Source: an uncultured Kiloniella sp. (GTDB lineage Bacteria; Pseudomonadota; Alphaproteobacteria; Kiloniellales; Kiloniellaceae). From it: a DNA stretch of 44,292 nucleotides. This document shows positions 10,083-20,922 of this stretch, piece after piece (the first letter of the stretch is position 1; each line of letters starts with the position of its first letter). Below the pieces are notes generated by a model that worked only from the letters and a program-made list of their open reading frames with translations, had not been told where the DNA came from and made no database searches. The stretch spans positions 1-44,292 of the forward strand of contig NZ_CAKZMP010000025.1 of assembly GCF_937128705.1 (NCBI RefSeq). Reading direction: 5' to 3'. The translations under genes were made by a program, and so were the position numbers.

Positions 10083-10946
10083 TTAAGCAATAGACACAGG
10101 ATGTGCTTTTGCCAGTTTGTCGAGCTCAACCAGAAGCGAAAGAAGCTCTGGAAGCTCTTGCACCCGGATCATGTTTGGCCCATCACAAGGGGCATTATCA
10201 GGATCCTGATGAGTTTCCATAAAGAGGCCAGCAACGCCGACAGACACGGCAGCGCGAGCCAATACAGAAATGAATTCTCTCTGACCGCCAGAGGTCGCAC
10301 CCTGGCCACCAGGCTGAGCCACAGAATGCGTTGCATCAAACACAACAGGACATCCTGTTCCCATCGCCATTATTGGTAGAGAACGCATATCAGATACAAG
10401 CGTATTATATCCAAACGATGCGCCGCGCTCACACACCATTACCTTGTCATTACCTGAATCGATAATTTTCTGTGAGACGTTTGCCATATCCCAAGGGGCT
10501 AGAAACTGCCCTTTTTTGACATTGATTGCCCGACCTGTTTTAGCAGCAGCAACCAATAGATCAGTCTGACGGCACAGAAAGGCTGGAATTTGCAAGACAT
10601 CAACGACCTGCGCAACAGGTTCACACTGATGTGCCGCATGTACATCAGTAATAACCGGACATCCAAACTTAGATTTGATTTCTTCAAAAATAGATAAAGC
10701 TTCATCCATCCCAATGCCCCGAGAAGAACTAAGGCTAGTACGGTTGGCTTTATCAAAAGAAGATTTGTAAATAAGGGGAACAGAAAGCTTTTCACAGGCT
10801 TTGGTTAAAACCTCTGCCATTTCCAGTGCATGCGCCCTGCCTTCCATTTGGCAAGGACCTGCAATCAATACGAATGGTAAGTCATTACCAAAAGTAACAT
10901 TACCAACTTTAACGTGTCGCGATTGAAGGTCTGCATGCACTGCCAT
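10083..10946 (-). CDS. kdsA: 3-deoxy-8-phosphooctulonate synthase (KDO-8-P synthase)
   Basis: This enzyme condenses phosphoenolpyruvate with arabinose 5-phosphate to make KDO-8-phosphate for lipopolysaccharide. At 287 residues it is normal in size. Recognisable segments are [21 protein letters not shown] (phosphate and PEP binding), ITDVHAAHQ, and [12 protein letters not shown] (metal and substrate). It lies between pyrG and eno on the same strand, the usual order in alphaproteobacteria. Linkage with eno is sensible because enolase supplies its PEP substrate. The 74-base gap to pyrG shows no strong hairpin, so read-through from pyrG is possible. Confidence 0.97.
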   Translation of the reverse strand: MAVHADLQSRHVKVGNVTFGNDLPFVLIAGPCQMEGRAHALEMAEVLTKACEKLSVPLIYKSSFDKANRTSLSSSRGIGMDEALSIFEEIKSKFGCPVITDVHAAHQCEPVAQVVDVLQIPAFLCRQTDLLVAAAKTGRAINVKKGQFLAPWDMANVSQKIIDSGNDKVMVCERGASFGYNTLVSDMRSLPIMAMGTGCPVVFDATHSVAQPGGQGATSGGQREFISVLARAAVSVGVAGLFMETHQDPDNAPCDGPNMIRVQELPELLSLLVELDKLAKAHPVSIA

Positions 10947-11020
10947 AAAAATTACTTCCTATTCTTCCCTATAAATTACACCACCTAGTTCATTGAACCC
11001 AAGTTTTATCAACCCGAGAC

Positions 11021-12664
<1,644 letters not shown>

Positions 12665-12677
12665 TTAATTCAGTTTC

Positions 12678-12706
12678 AACAAAACCGGGACCTTACTGGT
12701 CCCGGT
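12678..12706 (-). terminator. Rho-independent terminator after secG
   Basis: On the minus strand ACCGGGACC, an AGTAA loop and GGTCCCGGT form a perfect nine-base stem followed by TTTGTT. It lies 34 bases beyond the secG stop and upstream of the pyrG start. Confidence 0.8.
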
Positions 12707-12739
12707 CAATGATAGTACGTAACGGAAATAATCCGAAAC

Positions 12740-13075
12740 TTATTCTGAAACCGGAGGAGCAACTGGTTGCTCAGTCTCGGTTTGAATTGCAGGAACAGTA
12801 ATATCATCCGTAATAGAACTTGTCGTACGTCCTGTATCTGCAAGGATTGTCAGCAACAAACTAGAAGCAATAAAAGCTGCCGCCAAGATTGCTGTTGTAC
12901 GGGTTAGCAGGTTTGCAGTGCCTTGCCCGGTGAGAAAACCACCAAAGCCGCCTGAACCACCACCGGAACCGCTTCCTCCCATTCCAAGGGCACCGCCTTC
13001 GCTTTTCTGCACAAGGACGACGCCAATAAGGGACAAAGTAATCAACAAATGAATGACCAAAAGGACGTTGTTCAT
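12740..13075 (-). CDS. secG: Preprotein translocase subunit SecG
   Basis: SecG is a small inner-membrane partner of SecYE that stimulates protein export. Its 111 residues show the usual two membrane helices (about 1-22, LLVIHLLITLSLIGVVLVQ, and 57-80, TAILAAAFIASSLLLTIL). Between them is the Gly/Ser-rich cytoplasmic loop (KSEGGALGMGGSGSGGGSGG). An acidic, Thr/Pro-rich tail follows, as is common in alphaproteobacteria. It lies between tpiA and pyrG, its standard position. Hairpins on both sides suggest that it is transcribed largely on its own. Confidence 0.95.
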   Translation of the reverse strand: MNNVLLVIHLLITLSLIGVVLVQKSEGGALGMGGSGSGGGSGGFGGFLTGQGTANLLTRTTAILAAAFIASSLLLTILADTGRTTSSITDDITVPAIQTETEQPVAPPVSE

Positions 13076-13130
13076 CGTTAGTAGTCTCTCAAAATTTCCG
13101 GGATATACTATCCCTATTCAACACTAAACC

Positions 13131-13158
13131 ACACACTCTAAATCTACCCAGAGTGTGT
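13131..13158 (-). terminator. Hairpin between tpiA and secG
   Basis: ACACACTCT (13131-13139) and AGAGTGTGT (13150-13158) form a perfect nine-base stem with a ten-base loop. On the minus strand the tail is GGTTTAG, not a clean T-run. It is therefore a weak terminator or an mRNA-end stabiliser. A second short hairpin (GGCT-ATTT-AGCC) lies nearer the tpiA stop. Confidence 0.45.
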
Positions 13159-13223
13159 AGTTATCATGCACCTATTCAAAACTTAACAGGCTATTTAGCC
13201 TTTTCAGATCGATATGACCAGTG

Positions 13224-13970
13224 TCATCTAACACCAATCGCCCAAAAATCTTCTACTTTCAAGCTCGCGCCACCAACCAAAGCACCATCAACATTAGACA
13301 CAGCAAGCAGTTCAGCTGCATTTTCTGGCTTAACAGATCCACCATAAAGTATCCGAATCTTTTTTGCCGCATCTTCGCCAAAACGGTCATTTAGCAGACT
13401 GCGAATAAAATTATGTACGTCAGCAACATCTTCTGGCGTTGCCGTTTTACCTGTACCAATGGCCCATACAGGCTCATAGGCGAGCACAATGTTATCCGGA
13501 TCACAATCATCAGGCAGTGATTCTGTTACCTGCGCTTTGATCACGCTCAAAGTCTCACCTGATGCACGCTCTTCTTCGGTTTCGCCAATGCAGATTATTG
13601 GGGTTAGACCTGCTTTGAGGGCAGCAGCGCTCTTAGCGTTTACATCTGCATTGGTCTCGCCGTGATCTGTACGTCTTTCAGAGTGTCCTGTTATGACATA
13701 TCCGCAGCCAATATCTTTGAGTAATTCGGCAGATGTATCACCCGTATGGGCCCCAGAGACATTGGCATGACAATCCTGACCACCTACAGCAAGATCAGTG
13801 CCTTTTGTCAACGAGAGAACAGTACCAAGCAAAGCCGCTGGGGGACACACAACAAAATCAGACGATACAGAACCCTGGTTCAATTTCCCCAAAAGCCCTT
13901 CTACCAACTCGGTAGCAAAGGTTACAGATCCGTTCATCTTCCAATTACCAGCAATAAATTTGCCTGCCAT
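13224..13970 (-). CDS. tpiA: Triose-phosphate isomerase
   Basis: TpiA interconverts dihydroxyacetone phosphate and glyceraldehyde 3-phosphate. The start at 13970 gives MAGKFIAGNWKMNG, the canonical N-terminus with the active-site Asn/Lys, and 248 residues. The longer track ORF (to 14081) adds 37 residues that fit no family member. Other signatures are GHSERR (catalytic His), AYEPVWAIGTGKTA (catalytic Glu and flexible loop), and ILYGGSVKPENA plus GALVGGASL (phosphate binding). AGAGA upstream of the ATG is a fair ribosome site. It is divergent from ppiD across a 268-base gap. Confidence 0.97.
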   Translation of the reverse strand: MAGKFIAGNWKMNGSVTFATELVEGLLGKLNQGSVSSDFVVCPPAALLGTVLSLTKGTDLAVGGQDCHANVSGAHTGDTSAELLKDIGCGYVITGHSERRTDHGETNADVNAKSAAALKAGLTPIICIGETEEERASGETLSVIKAQVTESLPDDCDPDNIVLAYEPVWAIGTGKTATPEDVADVHNFIRSLLNDRFGEDAAKKIRILYGGSVKPENAAELLAVSNVDGALVGGASLKVEDFWAIGVR

Positions 13971-14238
13971 ATTCGATTCTCTCTGATTAGTAATGTGTAA
14001 ATTATGGGCACATCTATACAGTGTCATTCGCAACAATCCAAGACTACAGGCCAAGACTGCAGGATTTTTTAATGTGAACAAGCTGCTTGATCACGACAAA
14101 GAGGTCAAAAACTTCGCAACATTGTAATATGGTGCATATTCTTGAAAAACCCTGTTGCCCAGCCTTTGCTCCATCCCTAAGATGCCCGGCACGATTATGT
14201 ATACGAAATTAACTTTATAAAAATTTCACGGGTAAGTT

Positions 14239-16131
14239 ATGGCTCATAAAAAACCAGGCCTTTTTAAACGTATTGTTGTTTTGGCTTTATTCTGTCTGTT
14301 GATCCTGAGTTTTGCGGCTTGGGGTATCCAGGATATTTTCCTAAATCTCGGCAACAATCAAACAGTTGCAAAAGTTGGTGACATTGAAATCGCCCAAGAA
14401 GAGTTCGCAAGCAATTTTTCCCGTGAGACCAATGCTCTTTCGCAACAGTTGGGACGCGCCCTTGATGCACAGGAAGCTCAGCAGCTCGGCCTCGACAATC
14501 GCGTGATTTCTCGCTTGGTTGCCAGAGCACTTTCACAAGTGCAATCGGACGAGATGGGATTAACCGTTTCGCGTGAGCAACAGCAAAAAGAGATCCAGAA
14601 GATTGATGCCTTTAAAAATGAGGCCGGACTTTTTGATGCCGCACGCTTTCAATCCACGCTCTATCAGGCTGGTCTTTCAGAAACCGCTTTTCTTGCTGAT
14701 CTCAGCAAAGATATACAAAGACAGCAAATCAACAATGCCATCACAGGGGCAATTCCTGTACCGCAGAAAATGGCCGAACGCCTTTACAGCTATCAAACTG
14801 AAAAACGTATCGTTGACTATATCGAAATTCCCTACAGCAGATTTTCTCAGCTAGCGGACCCGACAGATGCAGAACTTGCATCGTACTATGAAGAAGAAAA
14901 GCAAAACTACCTGGCACCTGAATATAAATCAGTCAGCTACATCTTTCTTGATCCATCAAAAGCCGCCCAGAATGTTGTTCTGACAGATGATCAAATTCAA
15001 GAAGAATTCTTAGCACAAAAAGACAGCCTTTCTCTTCCCGATCGTCGTAAACTTGTTCAAATGCTGCTCAGTGACGAGACCAAAGCAAAAGAAGCTTATG
15101 AAAAAATCCTCAATGGTGCTGACTTTAATGAAATCGCTACAGAAGTAACGGGTTCTGCAGGTATTGATCTTGGGGTGATGGAACAAGCAGATCTATTACC
15201 AGAACTACAAGACTCTGTTTTTGGTATGGAAAACGCAGGTGTTGTTGCCCCGGTTAAATCCCCCTTGGGATGGCACATTGTTTCAGTCCTAGAGATTTCT
15301 CCCGCACGGGAAGCACTGTTCGAAGAAGTAGAAGAGCAAATCAAAAAAGATGCCGCATTACGCATCGCAACTGATGAAATCATTTCTATCGCCAACCAGC
15401 TTGATGATGAAATTGCATCAGGTGCAACACTAGAAGAATCTGCGAACAAGCTTGGACAAGAAATACTAAGTTACGACGCAATTGACGCAGAAGGACTTGA
15501 TCGCAGCGGCTTGCCACAACTTGGCTTAGCAGAAAATGTCAGATTCCGCGACGTTATTGCGCAGACTGAATCTGGTTCAGATAGCTTGCTCACTGAACTC
15601 GAAAATGGTGGCTATTTCCTTCTAAAAGTAAATTCAATTACACCTCCAGCACCGCGCCCGTTGGCAGAGGTAAAATCTCAACTGGTGACTTCTTGGCTTG
15701 AAAACAAACGAAACGAAGAAGCAAAAGCTGTCGCAGAAAATCTTGCTGAAGAAGCTAAAAATGGCTCACCTTTGCAAGCAGTGACGGATGAAGCAGCTGA
15801 GTTAATCAAATTTGGTGTTGAGATGAACCGCTTCTCAGCAAGTATCGGTGAAGCACTCGCCCCTGCATTGGTAAGGGATATCTACAAGGCAGAAAAAGGT
15901 GATGTTATTACGGGTCAAGCCGACACAGGGTATCTGGTTGTAAGGCTAACAGAAATTGAACAACCAGATTTATCAGCTGTTGCCGAGGAAATTGAGAGCA
16001 CAAAGGGGTCAATCGAAAACTCCTACAAAAACGATATTTACGCACAGTATATATCTGCCCTTGAAAAAGACTTTGTTGTTGAGATCAATCAAAACTCAAT
16101 CAATCAAGTTATCAACCCTTATAGCAATTAA
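14239..16131 (+). CDS. ppiD: PpiD/SurA-type membrane-anchored peptidylprolyl isomerase
   Basis: This is a periplasmic folding factor anchored in the inner membrane, thought to help proteins leaving the Sec channel. Its 630 residues have a cytoplasmic Lys/Arg start, one membrane helix (about 13-31, VLALFCLLILSFAAWGI), a long SurA_N-like chaperone region (about 40-240), and a PpiC-like parvulin domain (about 275-355, RRKLVQMLLSD...SPLGWHIVSV). An extended alpha-helical C-terminal region follows. Parvulin catalytic residues look weakly conserved, as in E. coli PpiD. The gene ends eight bases before trpE, the usual alphaproteobacterial pairing, so trpE is likely co-transcribed. Confidence 0.9.
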   Translation: MAHKKPGLFKRIVVLALFCLLILSFAAWGIQDIFLNLGNNQTVAKVGDIEIAQEEFASNFSRETNALSQQLGRALDAQEAQQLGLDNRVISRLVARALSQVQSDEMGLTVSREQQQKEIQKIDAFKNEAGLFDAARFQSTLYQAGLSETAFLADLSKDIQRQQINNAITGAIPVPQKMAERLYSYQTEKRIVDYIEIPYSRFSQLADPTDAELASYYEEEKQNYLAPEYKSVSYIFLDPSKAAQNVVLTDDQIQEEFLAQKDSLSLPDRRKLVQMLLSDETKAKEAYEKILNGADFNEIATEVTGSAGIDLGVMEQADLLPELQDSVFGMENAGVVAPVKSPLGWHIVSVLEISPAREALFEEVEEQIKKDAALRIATDEIISIANQLDDEIASGATLEESANKLGQEILSYDAIDAEGLDRSGLPQLGLAENVRFRDVIAQTESGSDSLLTELENGGYFLLKVNSITPPAPRPLAEVKSQLVTSWLENKRNEEAKAVAENLAEEAKNGSPLQAVTDEAAELIKFGVEMNRFSASIGEALAPALVRDIYKAEKGDVITGQADTGYLVVRLTEIEQPDLSAVAEEIESTKGSIENSYKNDIYAQYISALEKDFVVEINQNSINQVINPYSN

Positions 16132-16139
16132 AACTAACA

Positions 16140-17657
16140 ATGAAGAATCCAGTTACATTCGAGGCGTTTTTAGAAACCTACAATCAACAGAAACCACAAG
16201 TCGTGTGGACAACCTTGATTGCGGATCTGGAAACGCCCGTTTCTGCCTTTTTGAAACTGGCAGAACGACGCGCCAATAGTTTCCTTTTCGAATCAGTCGA
16301 AGGTGGCAACACAATTGGACGCTACTCCTTTATCGGGTTTGATCCTGATTTGGTGTGGCGATGTAACGGATCAAAAGCTGAAATTAATCGTCAATACCAA
16401 ACATCGCCAGATGCTTTCGTTGATGAGAATGACAAAGCTTTGGAAAGTCTGCGCAAACTAGTAGCAGAATGCAGGTTTGACTTACCCGAAGATTTCCCAC
16501 CTATGGCGGCCGGTATTGTTGGCTACATGGGGTATGAAACGGTTCGTCAAATGGAACACTTACCAACGGATACCCCCGATAACTTGGGGCTGCCCGAAGG
16601 AATGTACCTACGTCCGACCGTAACAGCCATCTTTGATCGCGTAGAAGATCAGATTTTGGTCACAACTACTGTCTGGCCAAACGATACCATCAGTGCCCGC
16701 GATGCTTTTGAGGCGGCGCATAATCGATTGTCCGCTGTAACCGCAGATTTCAACGCGCCTTTGCAGCACAAACCAGAGGCATTTGAAGGCGATTTGGTGT
16801 TACCAGAAACAGCATCCAATCTTACCCGCGAAGAATTTCACGGTATTGTTGAACGCGCAAAAGAATACATTCTTGCCGGAGATATTTTCCAGGTTGTTCT
16901 ATCACAGCGTTTCTCTGTACCCTTTACGCTTCCACCCTTTGCACTCTATCGGGCCTTACGGAGATTAAACCCCTCGCCTTTCCTGTTCTTTCTGAACTTT
17001 GGTGATTTTTCTGTTGTTGGGTCCAGTCCTGAAATCCTTGTTCGTGTCAGGGATGGTAAAGTCACGATCCGCCCAATTGCCGGTACGCGCAAACGCGGCG
17101 CCAACTCAGCCGAAGACAAAGAGCTTGCTGCGGACCTGCTTTCTGATCCAAAAGAACTTGCTGAACATTTAATGTTACTTGATTTGGGCCGTAACGATGT
17201 CGGGCGCGTTGCAGAGGTCGGTAGTATCGAAGTGACCGAGCGGATGATTATTGAGCTCTACAGCCACGTTATGCATATCGTCTCTAACGTCGAGGGTACG
17301 CTCGATACAAAACGCGCTGATATGATTGATGCTCTCGCCGCAGGTTTCCCTGCTGGTACCGTATCCGGTGCGCCCAAGGTACGTGCAATGGAAATAATCG
17401 ACGAACTAGAACCGGAACGTCGTGGTATCTATGGCGGGGCTGTTGGGTATTTCGGTGCTGGTGGCGGTATGGATACCTGTATTGCTTTGCGTACGGCGAT
17501 CGTCAAAGACCAAACAATGTATATTCAAGCTGGTGCTGGCGTGGTTGCGGACTCTGTACCTGAATCAGAATATCAGGAATGTCATAACAAAGCCCGCGCC
17601 CTTATCCGTTCGGCCGAAGAAGCCGTTCGTTTTGCTGCCCAAAAAAACAATATCTAA
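16140..17657 (+). CDS. trpE: Anthranilate synthase component I
   Basis: TrpE converts chorismate to anthranilate, using ammonia supplied by TrpG. Its 505 residues are normal. The N-terminal domain has the Trp feedback-site region (LLESVEGG-like FLFESVEGGNTIGRYSF). The chorismate-binding domain has PIAGTRKRGA, LLDLGRNDVGRV, SHVMHIVSNVEG and FPAGTVSGAPKVRAMEII. The ATG lies eight bases after the ppiD stop, so the two genes form an operon. The partner gene trpG is not next to it but about 6 kb downstream, beyond an oppositely oriented block. I see no Trp-codon leader peptide or attenuator directly upstream. Confidence 0.97.
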   Translation: MKNPVTFEAFLETYNQQKPQVVWTTLIADLETPVSAFLKLAERRANSFLFESVEGGNTIGRYSFIGFDPDLVWRCNGSKAEINRQYQTSPDAFVDENDKALESLRKLVAECRFDLPEDFPPMAAGIVGYMGYETVRQMEHLPTDTPDNLGLPEGMYLRPTVTAIFDRVEDQILVTTTVWPNDTISARDAFEAAHNRLSAVTADFNAPLQHKPEAFEGDLVLPETASNLTREEFHGIVERAKEYILAGDIFQVVLSQRFSVPFTLPPFALYRALRRLNPSPFLFFLNFGDFSVVGSSPEILVRVRDGKVTIRPIAGTRKRGANSAEDKELAADLLSDPKELAEHLMLLDLGRNDVGRVAEVGSIEVTERMIIELYSHVMHIVSNVEGTLDTKRADMIDALAAGFPAGTVSGAPKVRAMEIIDELEPERRGIYGGAVGYFGAGGGMDTCIALRTAIVKDQTMYIQAGAGVVADSVPESEYQECHNKARALIRSAEEAVRFAAQKNNI

Positions 17658-17691
17658 GATATAAAGGCAACATTTAAGTTATTACCATAAA

Positions 17692-17711
17692 GCTCTCATT
17701 TGCTTGAGAGC
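17692..17711. terminator. Weak hairpin between convergent trpE and the GST gene
   Basis: GCTCTCA (17692-17698), a TTTGCT loop and TGAGAGC (17705-17711) form a perfect seven-base stem in the gap between the two stop codons. The flanking sequence is A/T-rich but there is no long T-run, so this is a weak bidirectional terminator at best. Confidence 0.5.
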
Positions 17712-17717
17712 ATCATT

Positions 17718-18362
17718 TCAGGGTCTCTTAGGCTCTGGAAAGCTAGGCAAAATATCCGGAGTAGAAACTCCTTTCATGACCGCAGGTTTCTTTTTCATAG
17801 CAGAATACCAAGCATTTAAATATGAATGATGAGCTATGCTAAACCCCATGTGAACTGCGGTATAAACCCAGCCAAAAATAGCCATATCAACAATCGAATA
17901 GCTTTTAAGGAACCACTTTTCCGATCTGGATAGATATTTATCCAGCACACCATAAAGGCGTTCCCCCTCTTTGCTATATCGCTCTAAAGCGTATTCGTTA
18001 TTCGCCTCCCCCGCATGAAAAGCAAAATGTGCTCTTTGACCAAATAAAGGTCCGATTGATGCCGCTTGAAAGAACAAAAGCTCCATACCTTTCGCGCGTT
18101 CAGATTTATCTGATGGAAAGAACTGTCCCGTTTTTTCCGCCAAATAATGTAAAATTGCATTTGATTCAGAAATTGTAATCTTTGTATCTGTATCTTGTAA
18201 GATAGGAATTTTAGCGTTTGGATTCATTTCAATAATCGCGGGGTCAAACTGCTTTCCTGATCGCACATCAATAGTCTCAAGATTATAAGGCAGGCCCATT
18301 TCTTCTAAACCAATAGTGACTTTATAGACGTTTGGTGTGTTCAAGCCATAAAGTGTTAACAT
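17718..18362 (-). CDS. Glutathione S-transferase family protein
   Basis: This is a 214-residue cytosolic GST with a thioredoxin-like N-terminal domain (1-78: LYGLNTPNVYKV, then NAKIPIL with the cis-Pro, then SESNAILHYLAEK for glutathione gamma-glutamyl binding). An all-helical C-terminal domain follows, with SIVDMAIFGWV. It resembles the Ure2p/YfcG-like or nu-class group, but the substrate is unknown. GGGGAG five bases before the ATG is a strong ribosome site. The start lies 13 bases after the ABM-fold gene, so the two form an operon, divergent from a TetR regulator. A role in detoxifying an electrophile or quinone is an inference from the context. Confidence 0.9.
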   Translation of the reverse strand: MLTLYGLNTPNVYKVTIGLEEMGLPYNLETIDVRSGKQFDPAIIEMNPNAKIPILQDTDTKITISESNAILHYLAEKTGQFFPSDKSERAKGMELLFFQAASIGPLFGQRAHFAFHAGEANNEYALERYSKEGERLYGVLDKYLSRSEKWFLKSYSIVDMAIFGWVYTAVHMGFSIAHHSYLNAWYSAMKKKPAVMKGVSTPDILPSFPEPKRP

Positions 18363-18375
18363 ATTTTCTCCCCCC

Positions 18376-18786
18376 TTAATTCAAATGTTGATGGCTAGAC
18401 ACAACAGCGTATGGATGAAAATCTGGCTTTGCCATTGTGAAAACCTTTGCCATTTCAGGGGCCTTACCAGCTTGAAGCTTAATAATAAATGCTTCTAATG
18501 AGGCCTTATCCTGCCACTGCGCGTAGTTAACAACATGCTTTGAATCCAAAGATCGATGAACGTTCCCAGAGATAAATCCAGGCTCATGGATCAATGTTTT
18601 ATGTAACGCCAATTCAAGCTGTGTAACCAATGCCTCTTGATCACCGTCAACAGGCGTGAGGATATTAATCATAGTCAGAATATTTTTTTCAGGATTAATT
18701 GTTGTTTTTACATCCTGTGCATTAGCGATGGATAAACTGCTCAACACAGCCATCACACCCATAAATTTAAATAACCTTCTATACAT
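18376..18786 (-). CDS. Exported antibiotic-biosynthesis-monooxygenase (ABM) fold protein
   Basis: Residues after about 35 match the small ferredoxin-like ABM domain (LTMINILTPVDGDQEALVTQL, then EPGFISGNVHRSLDSKHVVNYAQWQDKASLEAF). This fold is found in cofactor-free monooxygenases and related dimeric alpha/beta-barrel proteins. The N-terminus is a signal peptide (LFKFMGVMAVLSSLSIANA, cleavage before QDV), so it is probably periplasmic, which is uncommon for this fold. The track starts at 18798. I choose ATG 18786 because GGAG lies six bases upstream of it and nothing comparable precedes the first ATG. It is the first gene of an operon with the GST and lies opposite a TetR gene. The substrate is unknown. 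Confidence 0.75.
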   Translation of the reverse strand: MYRRLFKFMGVMAVLSSLSIANAQDVKTTINPEKNILTMINILTPVDGDQEALVTQLELALHKTLIHEPGFISGNVHRSLDSKHVVNYAQWQDKASLEAFIIKLQAGKAPEMAKVFTMAKPDFHPYAVVSSHQHLN

Positions 18787-18855
18787 TGTCTTCTCCATTT
18801 TTAATTTATATAATGATCACTACACATATAATTTTTCCAACACAAGGATTCTTTA

Positions 18856-19437
18856 GTGACCGTTACAAATAAGAAAAGGGGACGCCCAAGAGGTTTTGAT
18901 AAAAACCAAGCACAGGAAATTGCTCTTCAGCTATTTTGGAAAGATGGATATGAGGCAACTGGTTTATCTAAATTGACGAAAGCAATCGGTGTTGGCGCCC
19001 CCAGTCTATACGCCGCATTTGGATCAAAAGCCCAGTTGTTCGAAAAGGCTGTCAATTTATATCAGGCTCAATGCACACCTTTCTTTCAAGAAGCATTTGC
19101 TGCGGACAATCTAACTGACTTTGTTCATTTACTTTTCGGCAGCGCCGTCAAAAGTTATACACAAGAAAATGCTGGTCGAGGATGTCTTGTTTTAGATGGA
19201 ACCCGTAATGCATCAGACCCTGAAGCACTTAAAATAACTCAAAAAATACGAGAGAATTTCCATCGGCAACTCGTTGAAAAATTGACCCAACTTGGTGCAG
19301 AAGAACCAGCACAGACGGCTGATGTTTGCCAGACAACAATGACTGGTCTTTCAGGCGCAGCGCGTCACGGCTTACCCCGTGACAAAATGCATGATGTTGC
19401 CCAAACACTAGCAAGCGGTATATGCGCAAAATCATAA
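18856..19437 (+). CDS. TetR/AcrR family transcriptional regulator
   Basis: This is a 193-residue repressor-type protein. The N-terminal helix-turn-helix begins RGRPRGFDKNQAQEIALQLFWKDGYEATGLSKLTKAIGV and continues SLYAAFGSKAQLFEKAV. The C-terminal ligand domain contains GCLVLDGTRNASDPEA and several cysteines. The start is GTG at 18856, supported by AAGGAT seven bases upstream. It is transcribed away from the ABM-GST operon across 69 bases, the classic arrangement for a local repressor. TGATCA at 18814-18819 is the most symmetric short word in that gap and might be the operator core, but the evidence is thin. Confidence 0.9.
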   Translation: MTVTNKKRGRPRGFDKNQAQEIALQLFWKDGYEATGLSKLTKAIGVGAPSLYAAFGSKAQLFEKAVNLYQAQCTPFFQEAFAADNLTDFVHLLFGSAVKSYTQENAGRGCLVLDGTRNASDPEALKITQKIRENFHRQLVEKLTQLGAEEPAQTADVCQTTMTGLSGAARHGLPRDKMHDVAQTLASGICAKS

Positions 19438-19546
19438 TATGTGACGAGGCAATACCATTCAGAACACTATCTTTTATCAGGGAGTATTCCCACAGCATAA
19501 CAACAGCACAACAAAAGAGTGCATCGAAAGTCAGTTGCTAAAAAAA

Positions 19547-20815
19547 TTATGGATCTATTTGTTTTGATGCGTTTTTTAATGCCATAATCCGAGAGATCGG
19601 TACAATATCAAACCCGCGGTCTTCAGCTTCCTTGATCCATTTATGTAAAACTTCAACCGTTGATTTATGCGGGTGACCGATTGCAATTGCATGACCATTT
19701 TTTATTGCGATACGTTCGGCTTGTTTTAGCTGTTTTAAAATTTCCAATGTATTTTTATAGTCATTATCAATAAAAACATCGCGTCTAAGAACAGGAACGC
19801 CCATAGAGGCAGCAACAGAAGCAGCGACACTACGCGGAGAAGTTCTTGAATCCATAAAGAAATAATCTGTCCGCTCTATTCTGGACAACACAACTTCCAT
19901 TCCACGTCTCCACCCTGTGAATTTGCTGCCCATATGATTATTGATACCGATATAGCCATCAAACTGAGACATACCCCATTCCAGACGAGCGAGGATTTCC
20001 TCATCACTTAATCCGGTCAACAGTGCTTTCGGACCAGGATCTGCAGAACCAAGTGGTTCCATAGGAACATGTAACATTAACTCGTGTCCTCGCCGGCTTG
20101 CCTCCGCAGCCATCGCTTTGACATCAGGCGCATAGGTCATAAAAGCCAGGGTGATTGCTCCGGGTAACTCTATGGCGAGTTCAGCCCCTCTTTTATTTAC
20201 ACCCACATCATCCAGCACAATAGCAATCATGGGGCGCTCAGGCTTTATCCATTCGGTTTGCACATCGGGATCAACCAAAGGCTTTTTCTGTGGAGGCAAG
20301 GCAGCGACTTGATCATTCCCCACCTCAGATTGATCTCCCGATGCCGTTACAGATACATTATTTGTTTTCTTTGACGATTTTACAGGCTCTTTAGTCTCTT
20401 TGATTGCATAATTTTGAGTTATTGACTTTTGGACTAAAGCTTTTTCTGTCGACGCGGGATCCTTATCTTCAGAAACCGTAACGTTTGGGGGAAGATTAGA
20501 TTGTTCGTTGGTGCGCCCATCTTCCAAAACAGTATCACCAATAGAAATATCGCCAAGATTAATAGGATGCGGCTTGTTTGAAGGTGCCGCGGCCAGAGCT
20601 TCCTGCTTGGCCTGTTCTTCTGTTAACTGAGGTCGAGGTTCAGGTGATACAGAGCTAACTTTGTCCTTTTGGAGAATAAGGACGGAAGAAACAGCCAAAG
20701 CAATAAAGAAAAGAAACCCAGCGACAATAAACAGACTTCCACGATGGGAACGCCTGCTTTTATTCGACTTCTTTGGCAAAGGGCCTGTTTTTTTTGTCTT
20801 ACGTTTTAAAGCCAT
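19547..20815 (-). CDS. Divergent polysaccharide deacetylase family protein (YibQ-like)
   Basis: The protein has 422 residues. It has a basic cytoplasmic start (KRKTKKTGPLPKKSNKSRRSHRG), one membrane anchor (about 29-48), a long low-complexity linker to about 190, and a C-terminal catalytic-like domain of the DUF610/YibQ group. In that domain IAIVLDDVG has the paired Asp, and HELMLHVPMEP, INNHMGSKFTG, FMDSRTSP and AIGHPHKST follow. The family is related to carbohydrate esterases and is often placed near cell-wall hydrolase genes. The real substrate is unknown. It lies downstream of cueR on the same strand with a 107-base gap, so it could receive some copper-induced read-through. Confidence 0.88.
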   Translation of the reverse strand: MALKRKTKKTGPLPKKSNKSRRSHRGSLFIVAGFLFFIALAVSSVLILQKDKVSSVSPEPRPQLTEEQAKQEALAAAPSNKPHPINLGDISIGDTVLEDGRTNEQSNLPPNVTVSEDKDPASTEKALVQKSITQNYAIKETKEPVKSSKKTNNVSVTASGDQSEVGNDQVAALPPQKKPLVDPDVQTEWIKPERPMIAIVLDDVGVNKRGAELAIELPGAITLAFMTYAPDVKAMAAEASRRGHELMLHVPMEPLGSADPGPKALLTGLSDEEILARLEWGMSQFDGYIGINNHMGSKFTGWRRGMEVVLSRIERTDYFFMDSRTSPRSVAASVAASMGVPVLRRDVFIDNDYKNTLEILKQLKQAERIAIKNGHAIAIGHPHKSTVEVLHKWIKEAEDRGFDIVPISRIMALKNASKQIDP

Positions 20816-20922
20816 GAATCCACTCTGTTCCGAGGGATTATATGTATATCAGCCTTACAGGAGTGAACAGTATAAACTCATAAAACTTGTCATCCGCCCT
20901 GATCTTGGTATATCGGCATAAT

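Noticed and set aside
18787-18855. TetR operator in the divergent gap
   Set aside because: Only A/T-rich TATAT/ATATA symmetry and a six-base TGATCA are seen. No long palindrome is strong enough to call as a feature.
19440-19546. Terminator between the TetR gene and the YibQ-like gene
   Set aside because: GGGA-GTAT-TCCC is only a four-base stem without a T-run, too weak to list as a feature.
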